Below are positions 52,213 to 60,244 of a stretch of 64,000 bases of DNA, one piece after another. Source of the DNA: Anaerococcus sp. Marseille-P3625 (GTDB taxonomy: Bacteria > Bacillota > Clostridia > Tissierellales > Peptoniphilaceae); the NCBI RefSeq assembly GCF_900232825.1, contig NZ_OCTP01000008.1, forward strand, positions 1 to 64,000. Reading direction: 5' to 3'. The notes under the pieces are model-generated. The model saw only the letters and a program-made list of their open reading frames with translations. It was not told the DNA's origin and did no database searches. Position numbers and translations under genes: made by a program. The stretch's first letter is position 1, and every line of letters starts with the position of its first letter.

Positions 52213-52607
52213 TATGAATGTCTTTCTTTCATAAAATAATAAATATTAACTAAAATCAATATGCCTGCCAACAATGTGCAAAATGGAATGGTTTTTGCTC
52301 TGCAAGCCATATCGGCTTTCATACATCCACTAATAAGCACATGAGCGTTTAGTATCTCTAAAATACCAATTGCTATATTTGAAATAGATAATCCTAAAGA
52401 TATTTTTGAATCTTTAACTACAATAAGAATAATTGCTAATACTAAAATGACTGCGCCAATACCTATAGTCATATTTCCCATCCAATGGCATTTCATGAAC
52501 ATCCCATTTTCCATAGGAGGACAAACGGGTGTTATATATTTTGGTGCAAGCACTAACAAAAAACCTATAATAGCAGAAATATATCCTAAAATCTTCTTTC
52601 TACTCAT
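52212..52607 (-). CDS. DUF4418 membrane protein, first gene of the FTR1 operon
   Basis: This 131-residue protein has four membrane helices and several Cys (ITPVCPP, MKCHWMG, GCMKADMACRA, IPFCTL), the pattern I associate with DUF4418. I start it at ATG 52607, which has AAGGA 8 bases upstream; the ATG at 52616 has no room for a ribosome site. It begins 16 bases past the feoB remnant with no terminator between. It may be a metal- or redox-linked membrane partner of the FTR1 system. Confidence 0.75.
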   Translation of the reverse strand: MSRKKILGYISAIIGFLLVLAPKYITPVCPPMENGMFMKCHWMGNMTIGIGAVILVLAIILIVVKDSKISLGLSISNIAIGILEILNAHVLISGCMKADMACRAKTIPFCTLLAGILILVNIYYFMKERHS

Positions 52608-52622
52608 TTTAATCATCCTTTC

Positions 52623-52803
52623 TACTTATCTTTATTAATAACATTGTAATATAAAAACGTGTTTATTTTTTTATACTTACCAGTCTTTTTTTCAACAGTT
52701 ACCCCTGGCCAGTTACCAACATATTGGTTGGAACCAGTGAGGCCGTTAAAAAGTGTTGACTTACCACTTTGGGGTTGCCGGCAAGTGCAATAGTATTAGC
52801 AAT
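52623..52803 (-). pseudogene. feoB: feoB N-terminal remnant
   Basis: The minus strand encodes [10 protein letters not shown], then after a one-base loss [17 protein letters not shown] and [14 protein letters not shown]: the G1 and G2 region of the FeoB GTPase. The expected ATG reads ATT. The G1 loop is frameshifted and everything after about 50 codons is gone. A GGAGGA ribosome site is still there. FeoB-mediated Fe2+ uptake from this locus is lost. Confidence 0.85.
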
Positions 52804-52804
52804 C

Positions 52805-53048
52805 TTAGTCCTCCTTCTTTTCTATTTCTTCAATTGCAATTAATTCAGCATCTGCTTTTCTATTGCTAAGTTCATAATGTCTAATATTAATTTGCACAGG
52901 GTCGCCAAGTGGCGCCATCTTCCTTATGTAAATTTCTGAATTTTTTGTAATTCCCATGTCCATTATCCTTCTTTTCAAAGGACCAGAACCATTGATTTTT
53001 TTTAACGATGTAGTATTTTCCTACAACTGCATCTCTTAAAGTTTGCAA
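52805..53048 (-). pseudogene. feoA: second feoA, frameshifted in an A8 run
   Basis: From TTG 53048 (GGAG 9 bases upstream) the frame reads LRDAVVGKYYIVKK. Past a run of eight A (52996-53003) it must shift by one base to continue with NGSGPLKRRIMDMGITKNSE, LGDPVQINIRHYEL and a stop at 52805. Taken together this is a FeoA-type SH3-like protein. The error is one extra base in a homopolymer, so sequencing error or slippage is possible. FeoA works with FeoB, which is itself broken here. Confidence 0.75.
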
Positions 53049-53051
53049 GTC

Positions 53052-53282
53052 TTACATCTCCTCTACTAATATTTTTTTCGCTATATCTTTTCCGATTGCA
53101 ACTCTGGAATCTTTAACATATACAATTAAATTACCATCGTTCTCATTAACAACTTTTATAACTGCATCTTTGACAAAACCAAGATTCGCCAGGTGGGACT
53201 CAGTTACATTACTATCTCCTAAAGACTTAATCCTTAAAATCTTATAATTAACATTTAAGGGTGCCATTACTAAGCTAAGCAT
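53052..53282 (-). CDS. feoA: FeoA-domain protein
   Basis: This 76-residue protein is a single FeoA SH3-like domain (YKILRIKSLGDSNVTESHLANLGF, then VIKVVNENDGNLIVYVKDSRVAIG). It is the first gene of the former feo operon and the only intact one. It follows a Fur-box promoter. The second feoA begins 3 bases past its stop. With FeoB gone, it has no known partner at this locus. Confidence 0.85.
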   Translation of the reverse strand: MLSLVMAPLNVNYKILRIKSLGDSNVTESHLANLGFVKDAVIKVVNENDGNLIVYVKDSRVAIGKDIAKKILVEEM

Positions 53283-53335
53283 CTAACCACCCGTTTCTAG
53301 TTTTAATTTTATTAAAATAAATTAATATTTGAATT

Positions 53336-53361
53336 TGATTATCACTCTCATGATTATTATA
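53336..53361 (-). promoter_or_regulatory. Fur-box promoter of the feo/FTR1 region
   Basis: On the minus strand TATAAT (53361-53356) is followed by TGAGAGTGATAATCA (53350-53336), which shares TGATAATCA with the Fur boxes at dps and at 63492. The box lies over the expected transcript start. No terminator is visible from here to the FTR1 operon, so this iron-controlled promoter can drive all ten genes. Confidence 0.65.
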
Positions 53362-53402
53362 ACATAGGAAATTTAAAATTTAAAGCAATTTTTCAGTTTT
53401 TT

Positions 53403-53918
53403 TTATTGGCCTATATAATAGAAGAACTTTAATAAAAAAGGCTCGTTTATTTTTTGTCCCCATGTTCCATCTTCATTTATTGGTCTTACTATGGTCATTA
53501 TATGAGCATGAATGTTTTGATTTCCCTCTCTAATTTCATCATGAATTGCTAGGTCTACTATCATTCCCTCTTTTACAAAATTGTTTTTAACATATTCTTC
53601 TATCATCTTTTTATTTTCTTCTATGCTTAACTCTTTTGGTAGGGATATGATAAAGTTTCTTGCAAGTTGGGCATTAGAATTTTTCTCAAATAGTTCTACT
53701 GAATTCCACAAGGTTTTTCGATTTTTATATTCTTCTGGTGCGTGATCTGGTAAATATATTTCTTTGCTAATTACTCCTTGTTTTTTGGTGTAGTCATGGG
53801 TTACTCCGTCCCATTCATTTTTTATTTTTTCTCCACTTATATATGCTGCACTTGCTACTGCACTTTTCCCTTTTCCTCTTGATATTATGTTTACTGAAAA
53901 ATGAAAACTGTCTGCCAT
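53403..53918 (-). pseudogene. MobA/MobL-type relaxase, 3'-truncated copy B
   Basis: This frame encodes 171 residues of a MobA/MobL relaxase: ADSFHFSVNIISRGKGKSA and SLPKELSIEENKKM. It includes the His-rich metal motif region NQNIHAHIMTIVRP, then breaks into KFFYYIGQ near the feo promoter. Full relaxases are two to four times longer. Compared with copy A it keeps about 75 more residues. The start at 53918 has GGAAG 8 bases before it. Confidence 0.85.
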
Positions 53919-54002
53919 TTTTATCACTTCCTTTCTTTCTTTGTTGTTTTAGGTGGAGGCTTAATAGATTTTCTATATCCTCTTTGTGAATGAGCGTTTT
54001 GA

Positions 54003-54069
54003 AATACCCTTTGCCTAATCATTCAATCCACTCGCAAGCTCGTGGTGAATGATTGGCAGGAGCAGACCC
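54003..54069 (+). other. oriT-like hairpin, copy B
   Basis: AATACCCT, the GCCTAATCATTCA/TGAATGATTGGC stem and GGAGCAGACCC repeat the first unit at 34334 with one base change. The second unit is absent. What follows (GTTGGTCTCTGCAAG...) matches sequence behind the second unit in copy A, so one unit was lost by recombination between the two conserved flanks. Confidence 0.6.
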
Positions 54070-54184
54070 AAAGCGAATGGTTGTTGGTCTCTGCAAGAGT
54101 TTGGCTCCGCATGACGCAAGCACCCTTTAGGGTGTATAATTGCGCCCTTAGAAATCTAAGGGAGATTTGATTATTTTATTTGTT

Positions 54185-54465
54185 CTAATTTTCTCTGATT
54201 ATTTTTAGTATTTCTTTAAATTCTCTTGTCTTTGTTGCTTCTTCTTAATTTCTTCATCTGTTAGTTCTTCTGCATTTTCTATAAGGCTTTCTAAGATTGC
54301 TCCTCTTGTTATTAGTCTATGAGTTCTTTCTTTTCTTCTTTTTACTATGTCTTGTTTTAATATCTTATTTTCTTGATTTTTTAGTTGCCTTAATCTTTCT
54401 TATGTATCATCAATTTTGTCTTTTATTTCTTTTGACTCTTGTCTTATTTGTTCTAATTTTTTCAT
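54185..54465 (-). pseudogene. DUF3847 gene, broken copy B
   Basis: It is about 90 percent identical by eye to 34707-34997. It has an early TAA (ACA TAA where the intact copy reads ACA GAA) and a 10-base deletion in the second half. The ribosome site and upstream repeat-terminator are kept. Confidence 0.8.
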
Positions 54466-54485
54466 ATAAAACTCCTTTCTTTAAA

Positions 54486-54660
54486 ATAAAAAAGAGATAA
54501 CATTTTTGCTATCCTTTTCAAAGTTTCATTATTAAAATTTATAAAATACTCTTTTCGATGATATCTAATATTTCCTTTTGTATAGATTCTATCTTTATAT
54601 CTATTCCTTTTTGTTGCATGATGTGATTTTGTATCTCTGAAATAATTTTCTTCTATTCAT
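54486..54660 (-). other. repeat-terminator copy 3 and tail of a lost gene
   Basis: On the minus strand about 38 codons (KIISEIQNHIMQQKGIDIKI, then ESIQKEILDIIEKSIL) end at 54540 and are followed by the third copy of the repeated terminator (54486-54515). The codons look like the C terminus of a small helical protein, probably an element gene whose 5' part is lost. I do not recognise it. Confidence 0.4.
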
Positions 54661-54722
54661 TTTTACGATATTAGAATGAAATAATAAATATTTTCTAGTA
54701 AATTTTACTCAATATTATGGAC

Positions 54723-54765
54723 TTGACTTGTTTTTTATTATTGTATATAATGATAATGATAATCA
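54723..54765 (+). promoter_or_regulatory. dps promoter with Fur/PerR box
   Basis: TTGACT (54723-54728), 17 bases, TATAAT (54746-54751), then TGATAATGATAATCA (54751-54765) over the transcript start. The box is close to a 7-1-7 Fur palindrome, and a further ATCATT follows. PerR could bind a similar sequence. Confidence 0.75.
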
Positions 54766-54790
54766 AAATCATTTGAAAGTGAGGAATAAA

Positions 54791-55219
54791 ATGACAAAAT
54801 TAAACACATATCTTGCAAATCTTGCAGTACTAAACATTAAAATCCATAATCTACATTGGAATATCGTAGGATCCCAATTTGTGGCTGTCCATAAGTATCT
54901 TGAATCTGAATATGATAAGGCTGGTGAAAGACTTGATGAAGTTGCTGAGCTTATCAGAATGTCTGGAGAATTTCCAGTTGCTAATCTAAAAGAATATTTA
55001 GAAATTTCTACGATTCAAGAGATTGAGACTTCTAATGGAATATCTATTAAAGAAGCATTAGAAATAGTCCTATCTGACATAAAACTTCAAAAAGAACTAG
55101 CCCTAGAGATTCGAAAAGAAGCGGATGAGGCTGATAATTTCCCTGTAGCTAATGCTATGGAGGATCATATAGAGGACTATAACAAACAAATTTGGTTTGT
55201 TACGTCAAGTCTTAAATAA
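54791..55219 (+). CDS. dps: Dps-family ferritin-like protein
   Basis: This 142-residue protein has the Dps ferroxidase motif NLHWNIVG with the His and the paired Asp/Glu in KYLESEYDKAGERLDEVAE. These bind iron at the dimer interface of the dodecamer. It oxidises and stores iron with H2O2 and protects DNA. I start it at ATG 54791 with GTGAGGA 6 bases before it; a longer start at 54728 would overlap the promoter. It stands alone amid element debris and is closed by a strong terminator. Confidence 0.93.
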   Translation: MTKLNTYLANLAVLNIKIHNLHWNIVGSQFVAVHKYLESEYDKAGERLDEVAELIRMSGEFPVANLKEYLEISTIQEIETSNGISIKEALEIVLSDIKLQKELALEIRKEADEADNFPVANAMEDHIEDYNKQIWFVTSSLK

Positions 55220-55244
55220 ACAAAAGGATCTGTAAATAATTTTG

Positions 55245-55290
55245 TGTATCAACCTTTACCCTTTTATCAGGATTAAGGTTGATACATTTT
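55245..55290 (+). terminator. dps terminator
   Basis: TGTATCAACCTT and AAGGTTGATACA are perfect 12-bp arms followed by six T. Confidence 0.93.
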
Positions 55291-55440
55291 TTATTCATCA
55301 ATGTTTGTCTATTCCTATAGGAATGGAGCTTGTCTTATTTCTATACATCTTTAATAAACTGTCAAACTGTCATGAAAATTTACACTTAATTTCATACTAT
55401 ATTTTGAACTTAGTTAAAACCTCTCTTCATAAAATATCGA

Positions 55441-55563
55441 TTAACTTGTCTTGTTTTTAGATATACTGACATTCAATAGAGTGAAGTGTCTTTCGGTTAT
55501 ATTTCTCTCTAACCTATCTTCATATAACTGTTCATGGCTTCTATCTATTTCTGATAATTGATT
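55441..55563 (-). pseudogene. large serine recombinase fragment
   Basis: About 40 codons (SEIDRSHEQLYEDRLERNIT, then ERHFTLLN) match the coiled segment of large serine recombinases of the TnpX/TndX type, which reads like ...LYED...G.I....F. Stops close the frame on both sides. The rest of 55291-55635 shows no gene. Confidence 0.6.
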
Positions 55564-55635
55564 CTTTTAAGCTAACCCCCCTTAAAACAAATAGCCAGGA
55601 AGTTGAATTGAACATTACAAGTTATGAATTTTTAG

Positions 55636-56133
55636 TTAAACCAAAACGGTCAGTAAATATGCCAAAATTAGGCTCACGAAAAAGAAGATTATAATTTTTA
55701 CAATCTGACTTTTTCCATTAAAACCAAAATTATCATAACCCTTTGCACCAACCGTCTCTGGGTAAACTTTAGTCGGCAATTTTAACTTGGTAAGCATGAG
55801 ATAATCAAAAAAGATAATATCAAAAAGCTTATATCCTTCAAATAGTATTAAAAATCTAACAAAGGCTTGCTGAAAAGTTAAACTAAATTTTACTGTATCG
55901 ACAATCGCCCAGACTAGGACGGCTGCAATGGTTAGCAATCCAAGTATCATGATAAGTCCGCCGAATACATTGACCCAAATCGGTTTATCTGGCAACTTAC
56001 TCATCATAACTTTGATATCATCGGGTGCACCGAAATGCTTCGAGCCAAATTTCGGTATAATAAGTATAAAATTCACCATCATAATTGATGCTGTTAAGCA
56101 GATGATTGTTAACATACCAAGTGTTTTCATCAA
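55636..56133 (-). CDS. four-helix membrane protein of unknown function
   Basis: This 165-residue protein has hydrophobic segments at about residues 5-27, 53-80, 88-110 and 145-163. Between the last two helices is a soluble loop with KVYPETVGAKGYDNFGFNGK. No motif is recognised. The frame has a GGGGGT-type site before the ATG. Its place between a recombinase scrap and a DUF3847 scrap suggests an accessory gene carried by an element. Confidence 0.6.
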   Translation of the reverse strand: MMKTLGMLTIICLTASIMMVNFILIIPKFGSKHFGAPDDIKVMMSKLPDKPIWVNVFGGLIMILGLLTIAAVLVWAIVDTVKFSLTFQQAFVRFLILFEGYKLFDIIFFDYLMLTKLKLPTKVYPETVGAKGYDNFGFNGKSQIVKIIIFFFVSLILAYLLTVLV

Positions 56134-56159
56134 TTTAGTTCACCCCCTCTTTATCTTAT

Positions 56160-56340
56160 TATTCTAGGTGTTTTTTTAAGTTCTTTTGTCTTTGTTGCTT
56201 TTCTAGGATTTTTATTTCTTCATCTGTTAGTTCTTCTGCATTTTCTATAAGGCTTTCTAAGATTGGTCTTCTTGTTATTTGCCTATAAGTTCTTTCTTTT
56301 CTACTTGTTCATTAAGATTTTTTCTTCTATATTTTTCATT
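56160..56340 (-). pseudogene. DUF3847 fragment, third copy
   Basis: About 150 bases match the 3' two thirds of the DUF3847 gene (segments encoding EELTDEEIKI and AILESLIENAEEL-like sequence). They contain deletions and a broken start. From here to 56545 nothing else is seen, except a weak hairpin with CCG/CGG arms near 56385-56410. Confidence 0.65.
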
Positions 56341-56545
56341 GATCGTATTCCTCTCTTTCTTTTAAAATTTGAACAATAGAAAAACAGTAAACCGATTTGA
56401 TTTACGGTTTTTTATACGCTGATAATTTATTTTCCAGTATCCTTGTACAATGCCATATAAAAGGTAAATAATTCAAGCACTTTTATACAAATAAATCGCC
56501 TTATTTGCGTCTTCTTTTTTTGAATTTATCTATTAAAGTCATAAA

Positions 56546-56689
56546 TTAAACATCATAAGCTATATATAGTATAAATCCTATTATTACTCCAATTGGATTT
56601 GGAAGTCCAAAATAACTGGCAGTTATAGCAATCGCAAAAATACATGTAATAACTATAATTTGAATTATTAGATACACTATTTTACCCAT
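56546..56689 (-). CDS. small hydrophobic protein, 47 residues
   Basis: It starts ATG 56689 and overlaps the preceding small gene by 8 bases. MGKIVYLIIQIIVITCIF and GLPNPIGVIIGFILYIAY are two hydrophobic helices. Such overlapping pairs of tiny membrane proteins are common as bacteriocin-immunity or accessory genes. No family is recognised. Confidence 0.5.
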   Translation of the reverse strand: MGKIVYLIIQIIVITCIFAIAITASYFGLPNPIGVIIGFILYIAYDV

Positions 56690-56855
56690 TAGACTGCCTT
56701 AACATAACCAAAAGAAGAAACGTAAGAAAAAAACAACTTGCTATCATATAATTTCTTATTCTAAAAAAGAAGTACAATGAGGACAAAAACGCCGAAAATA
56801 TAGCTATTATCAATATCATATTTCTGAACTTTTCTAATCTACTTTTACGCATCAT
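56682..56855 (-). CDS. small membrane protein, 57 residues
   Basis: It starts ATG 56855 behind GGAGG (4 bases). It has a basic N terminus (MMRKSRLEKFRN) and two hydrophobic helices. It overlaps the next gene by 8 bases and the tail of the frame before it. Possibly an immunity-type protein; the evidence is only size, topology and coupling. Confidence 0.5.
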   Translation of the reverse strand: MMRKSRLEKFRNMILIIAIFSAFLSSLYFFFRIRNYMIASCFFLTFLLLVMLRQSNG

Positions 56856-56952
56856 AAAGCCTCCAAACTCTCTGACAATTATCTATTGCATGGTTTAATG
56901 CAGTAACTTCAACAATGCCTGCACCTGCCGCGGTAGCAGCTTCATCTTCTCT
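56845..56952 (-). pseudogene. 5'-lacking small reading frame, bacteriocin-like (speculative)
   Basis: The frame encodes DEAATAAGAGIVEVTALNHA and about 13 more residues, with a TAA just before it, so its beginning is lost. The Ala/Gly-rich start recalls class II bacteriocins and is followed by two tiny membrane-protein genes. No leader is visible. The identification is weak. Confidence 0.3.
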
Positions 56953-57049
56953 TTATTAGTTTATTTAATTATATCATAGATATTGATTTAATTCGATCTT
57001 ACATTGATTTAGTGCTTTGTTTTAGAGAATTTGTTGTGTTATTCCGTCC

Positions 57050-57093
57050 TTATTTTGCCATAAATTGCTTAATACCTTGAGATTTAGCACCAG
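57050..57093 (-). pseudogene. Maff2-type gene, 3' exon behind intron 2
   Basis: Joined to the 5' exon (59842-59977) at the intron borders it reads EGYGNDN-PGAKSQGIKQFMAK and stops. GYGNDNPGAKSQGIKQ is the hallmark of Maff2 proteins, small membrane proteins of Tn1549-like conjugative elements. Usual members carry a second membrane helix after this point, so the 3' part was lost before or after the intron came in. Confidence 0.75.
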
Positions 57094-59841
57094 ATTGCGA
57101 TAGGTAAGCCTACAGTTTCAGTGTTTCCAGCTTTTCCCCCGCTTAGCACCGTGCATGCGACTTTCACCGCACACGGCGCCCCATCGCAAGAAAGATTTTC
57201 ACGTTTTAATTAAGATTTACACACTTCTCAACAACTAGTTATTTCTTTTAAATGGTTGGCAATCCTATCATTTTTCTGAGTTCATTACATTTCTCAATTT
57301 GCTTACCTGTTAAGGCAAGTTCTTTTACATATTTTAGAATTGTATCTTCTTTTGTTGCATGGATTAGTATATGCACTTTTTCTGTTACAAGAATTAGATT
57401 GCTGTACTTGTCTGTACCACCTTTTTCAAGTGGTAGTTTATGGTGGCAATGTATATCACTTGGTGTTAATTTATTCCCTGTTACAAAACATCTTCCATAT
57501 TGAGCTGCAAAGAGCGAAATCCTATTGTCTGCATACTCTATACTCTTATCAAGTACAGGGTGTTTCATTAACCAAACAAGAGTGTCTATATCAATTTGTA
57601 GATTTTTATGAATTAAAGATCTACCCTCTACAGTGTACTTGTTTATATCTTTTTTCTTGTGTTTTGCGTCCTTAGTTTGGATATACCCCACTGGAATTAA
57701 TGGGCGTCCGTTAAGGAAGCGAAGTTGTTTACTTTTTCCATACTTATCTTTGATAAATCCTTTATTTAATGTCCCATTGGTCTTTAAGTCAAGCCTGTTG
57801 TTCATTTGCTTTTTAATGTGAAAGGCTATTTTAGCAAAGTCTATACTCACATTTGTTGCTATTTGGTAATAATTATGCAAGCCTGAAACAGTAGCATTAT
57901 ACCTAGCTATTGCTTTGTACTGCTCTTTCTCATTTGCAGGTCTCTTTATATCCGCAACACATTTAGAAATATTTTCTTTTGCATTTTTCAGTGCCTTATC
58001 ACTTATATGCGACTGTACAACAAACTTTTTGCCTTTTGGTTTAACCTTAAGCTTGAAGCCTAAGAACTCCGAGTACCTTTGTTTTAGATTTGTTATTTTA
58101 GATTTTTCTTCACTTACATTTAGTTTTAATCTGTCTTGCAACCATTTTGTAACTGCCTGATAGGTTCTTTTTGCATCGTAGTAATTACGGCAAAATATCT
58201 TGAAATCATCGGCATACCTTACAATGTATATTTCTTTTAGGTTGCTTGTTCTTAAAGCTCTGTAGGTATGGCTTTTTATCTCTGTTCCTTGACTGTTCGT
58301 TCTCTGTTTATATGGATAATGCGTGGGCATTGTCAGCCATTGAGAAGAAACCCACCAATCTAATTCGTTCAAGACTACATTAGATAGTAGCGGTGATAAT
58401 ATACCGCCTTGTGGTGTTCCCTTTGTTGGTGTAATTACCTTTTTATCGGGCATAACTATGTCTGCTTTCAGCATTTCCTTAATGATACAAAGTAGCTTTT
58501 TGTCTTGGATACCCAAATTCCAAAGTTGCCTTATGAGCTTTGCATGATATACATTGTCGAAAAATCCTTGTATATCAATATCAACTACATAGTGTAAGTG
58601 CTGTATCTGCATTAGTCTCGCACATTCTGCAATAGCGTGTTCCGTACTCCTGTTAGGTCGAAACCCATAGGAGCTGTCATGAAACTTGGCTTCACATATT
58701 GGCTCTAAAATTTGTAAAATACATTGTTGTACAATTCTGTCTACAATAGTCGGTATTCCTAAAGGTCTTATTTTCCCATTAGGCTTTAGTATCTCCACTC
58801 TCTTTACAGGGCGTGGTTTATACCAATGAAACTGTTTTTGTATGAGAGAAATGTATTCTTCTTCATTTAGCCTTGATAGATGTTTTATTGTTCTTCCATC
58901 TACTCCTGCTGTGTGACTGCCTTTATTTCCTTTTATACTTCGATAGGCTAGTTTTATATTTTCTCTTGAAGTTATTAACCCCATTAAATTTGAAAATACT
59001 TTATCCTCACTGCTATCTTTATATAGATTATCAAGGACTTCTTGCAAGTCATAATATTCCGTATAACGGATTTTATTTTGTTTTAATCTTTGTTTCGAAG
59101 TGGACACAGGCACCATCTCCTTTCGGATTTGATTTTCTTTGTCATACTCGAAGCTGTGTTTATCTTAATTTCAGTTCTTGTTCTTTCTTGTGACTAGTGG
59201 CTATCCCTCCACGAGCTTATTATTCTCGCTTCATAGGTACTATGCCACCACTTTCACCAAGATAAAAAATAGTTATATGATCTTTTTCTTATCATTTTCC
59301 CATTTAACACTTCACTAGCATTAGACTGCTTCCATGTTCTTGGTTTACCACGTTCCAACAATCCTATCATTGAATACGTTTAGGTTCTTCCTCTAAGCCT
59401 GTGTTTAGCTCTCGCCTTATCGCCTGTAACGATATATGGACTTTCATAACAACCATTCTTACTAATCCACAAACACACCATCTTTGATGGTAATTGCCGT
59501 TAGACAAATTCAAACGTCTAGACTTGTACATTCGGAAGTGCGTCAGTGTTTTGGTATACACATTCTCACCATGCGTATTCGACACCCGGCATATAGGTAG
59601 CACCATTTACCTCTAAACAGGTTTCGTATAACTATATAGCTATTTACGGCTACTCTCTGCCGACTTCACCGAGCTTTTGACAATAAATTAGTCTAATATT
59701 TATTGCCAATCGGAGTATCAGTGTAGGCATTTTAGGGCGTTACTCCATCGTTCTACCTATCAGATTGTTAGTTCTCCTAAGTTTCGAACTTTATGTCCTT
59801 CGACTTAGTGCATAAGCTTTTCACTTATGAACGTGTCGCAC
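57094..59841 (-). mobile_element. group II intron with HNH-containing maturase
   Basis: The 2748-bp intron starts with GTGCGAC (59841 down), the consensus group II 5' end, and ends ...ATCGCAAT at 57094. Domain V is at about 57180-57128 (CGCCGTGTGCGGTGAAAGTC, then GCATGCACGGTG). Exon joining at these borders restores an unbroken Maff2 frame, which fixes both ends. The maturase gene lies inside. Regions 59117-59841 and 57094-57247 are the structured RNA domains and contain no other genes. Confidence 0.92.
57248..59116 (-). CDS. group II intron reverse transcriptase/maturase with HNH
   Basis: This 622-residue protein has RT blocks GIPTIVDRIVQQCILQIL, SYGFRPNRSTEHAI, YVVDIDIQGFFDNV, GTPQGGILSPLLSNVVLN and catalytic IVRYADDFKIFC. 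A maturase domain follows, and a C-terminal HNH nuclease with CFVTGNKL and IHCHHKLPLEKGGTDKYSNL. All motifs are intact, so the intron may be mobile (retrohoming with second-strand cleavage). Confidence 0.94.
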   Translation of the reverse strand: MVPVSTSKQRLKQNKIRYTEYYDLQEVLDNLYKDSSEDKVFSNLMGLITSRENIKLAYRSIKGNKGSHTAGVDGRTIKHLSRLNEEEYISLIQKQFHWYKPRPVKRVEILKPNGKIRPLGIPTIVDRIVQQCILQILEPICEAKFHDSSYGFRPNRSTEHAIAECARLMQIQHLHYVVDIDIQGFFDNVYHAKLIRQLWNLGIQDKKLLCIIKEMLKADIVMPDKKVITPTKGTPQGGILSPLLSNVVLNELDWWVSSQWLTMPTHYPYKQRTNSQGTEIKSHTYRALRTSNLKEIYIVRYADDFKIFCRNYYDAKRTYQAVTKWLQDRLKLNVSEEKSKITNLKQRYSEFLGFKLKVKPKGKKFVVQSHISDKALKNAKENISKCVADIKRPANEKEQYKAIARYNATVSGLHNYYQIATNVSIDFAKIAFHIKKQMNNRLDLKTNGTLNKGFIKDKYGKSKQLRFLNGRPLIPVGYIQTKDAKHKKKDINKYTVEGRSLIHKNLQIDIDTLVWLMKHPVLDKSIEYADNRISLFAAQYGRCFVTGNKLTPSDIHCHHKLPLEKGGTDKYSNLILVTEKVHILIHATKEDTILKYVKELALTGKQIEKCNELRKMIGLPTI

Positions 59842-59977
59842 GGTTATCATTACCATAACCTTCCATTTGGTTAATAACTCCCCATGCTCCTAAACCTGCA
59901 CCAATCGCAGTTACAAGTGTCTTTAAAACTCCAACTCCAGCTTTTTTTCGACAATAATTATTACACACCTTTCTCAT
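59842..59977 (-). pseudogene. Maff2-type gene, 5' exon
   Basis: From ATG 59977 the frame encodes RKKAGVGVLKTLVTAIG, then AGLGAWGVINQMEGYGNDN, and breaks at the intron border after the first base of the next codon. Family members start close to the LKTLV segment, so the first 13 residues are atypical. The frame is open further upstream with unrelated sequence (to about 60054). Only RNA splicing could give a continuous message. Confidence 0.75.
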
Positions 59978-60161
59978 TAATCTTAATCTCTTTTGTTTGT
60001 ATAGCCCTATATAAGCATATGGGTCATAACCTCTGTCTGCATCTTAGCAATAAATATTGTTTTCTTTATTAAAATCAAAAGCTGTACTTACAAGTTGCAT
60101 TTTCAAATAATTTTGAGAATTTAATGTACAAGAAAGGTCATCTTTATAACAAATAAACACC

Positions 60162-60240
60162 AGAGCAAGCTTTAATGCTAACTCTGGTATTAGTTCCAAT
60201 TTTTAGTGTTCAGATTTATGATTGAAAAATCATTCAATCT
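60162..60240. terminator. two terminators behind the cupin gene
   Basis: GATTGAAAAATCATTCAATC (60219-60238) directly follows the cupin stop codon and has T/A tracts on both sides. A second hairpin, ACCAGAG...CTCTGGT (60163-60193), follows. Both suit the minus-strand operon. The region 59978-60161 shows no gene. Confidence 0.75.
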
Positions 60241-60244
60241 TTTT

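Noticed and set aside
59842-59977. Gly-rich peptide read as a class II bacteriocin interrupted by an intron
   Set aside because: After joining the exons the sequence GYGNDNPGAKSQGIKQ identifies a Maff2-type conjugation protein instead.
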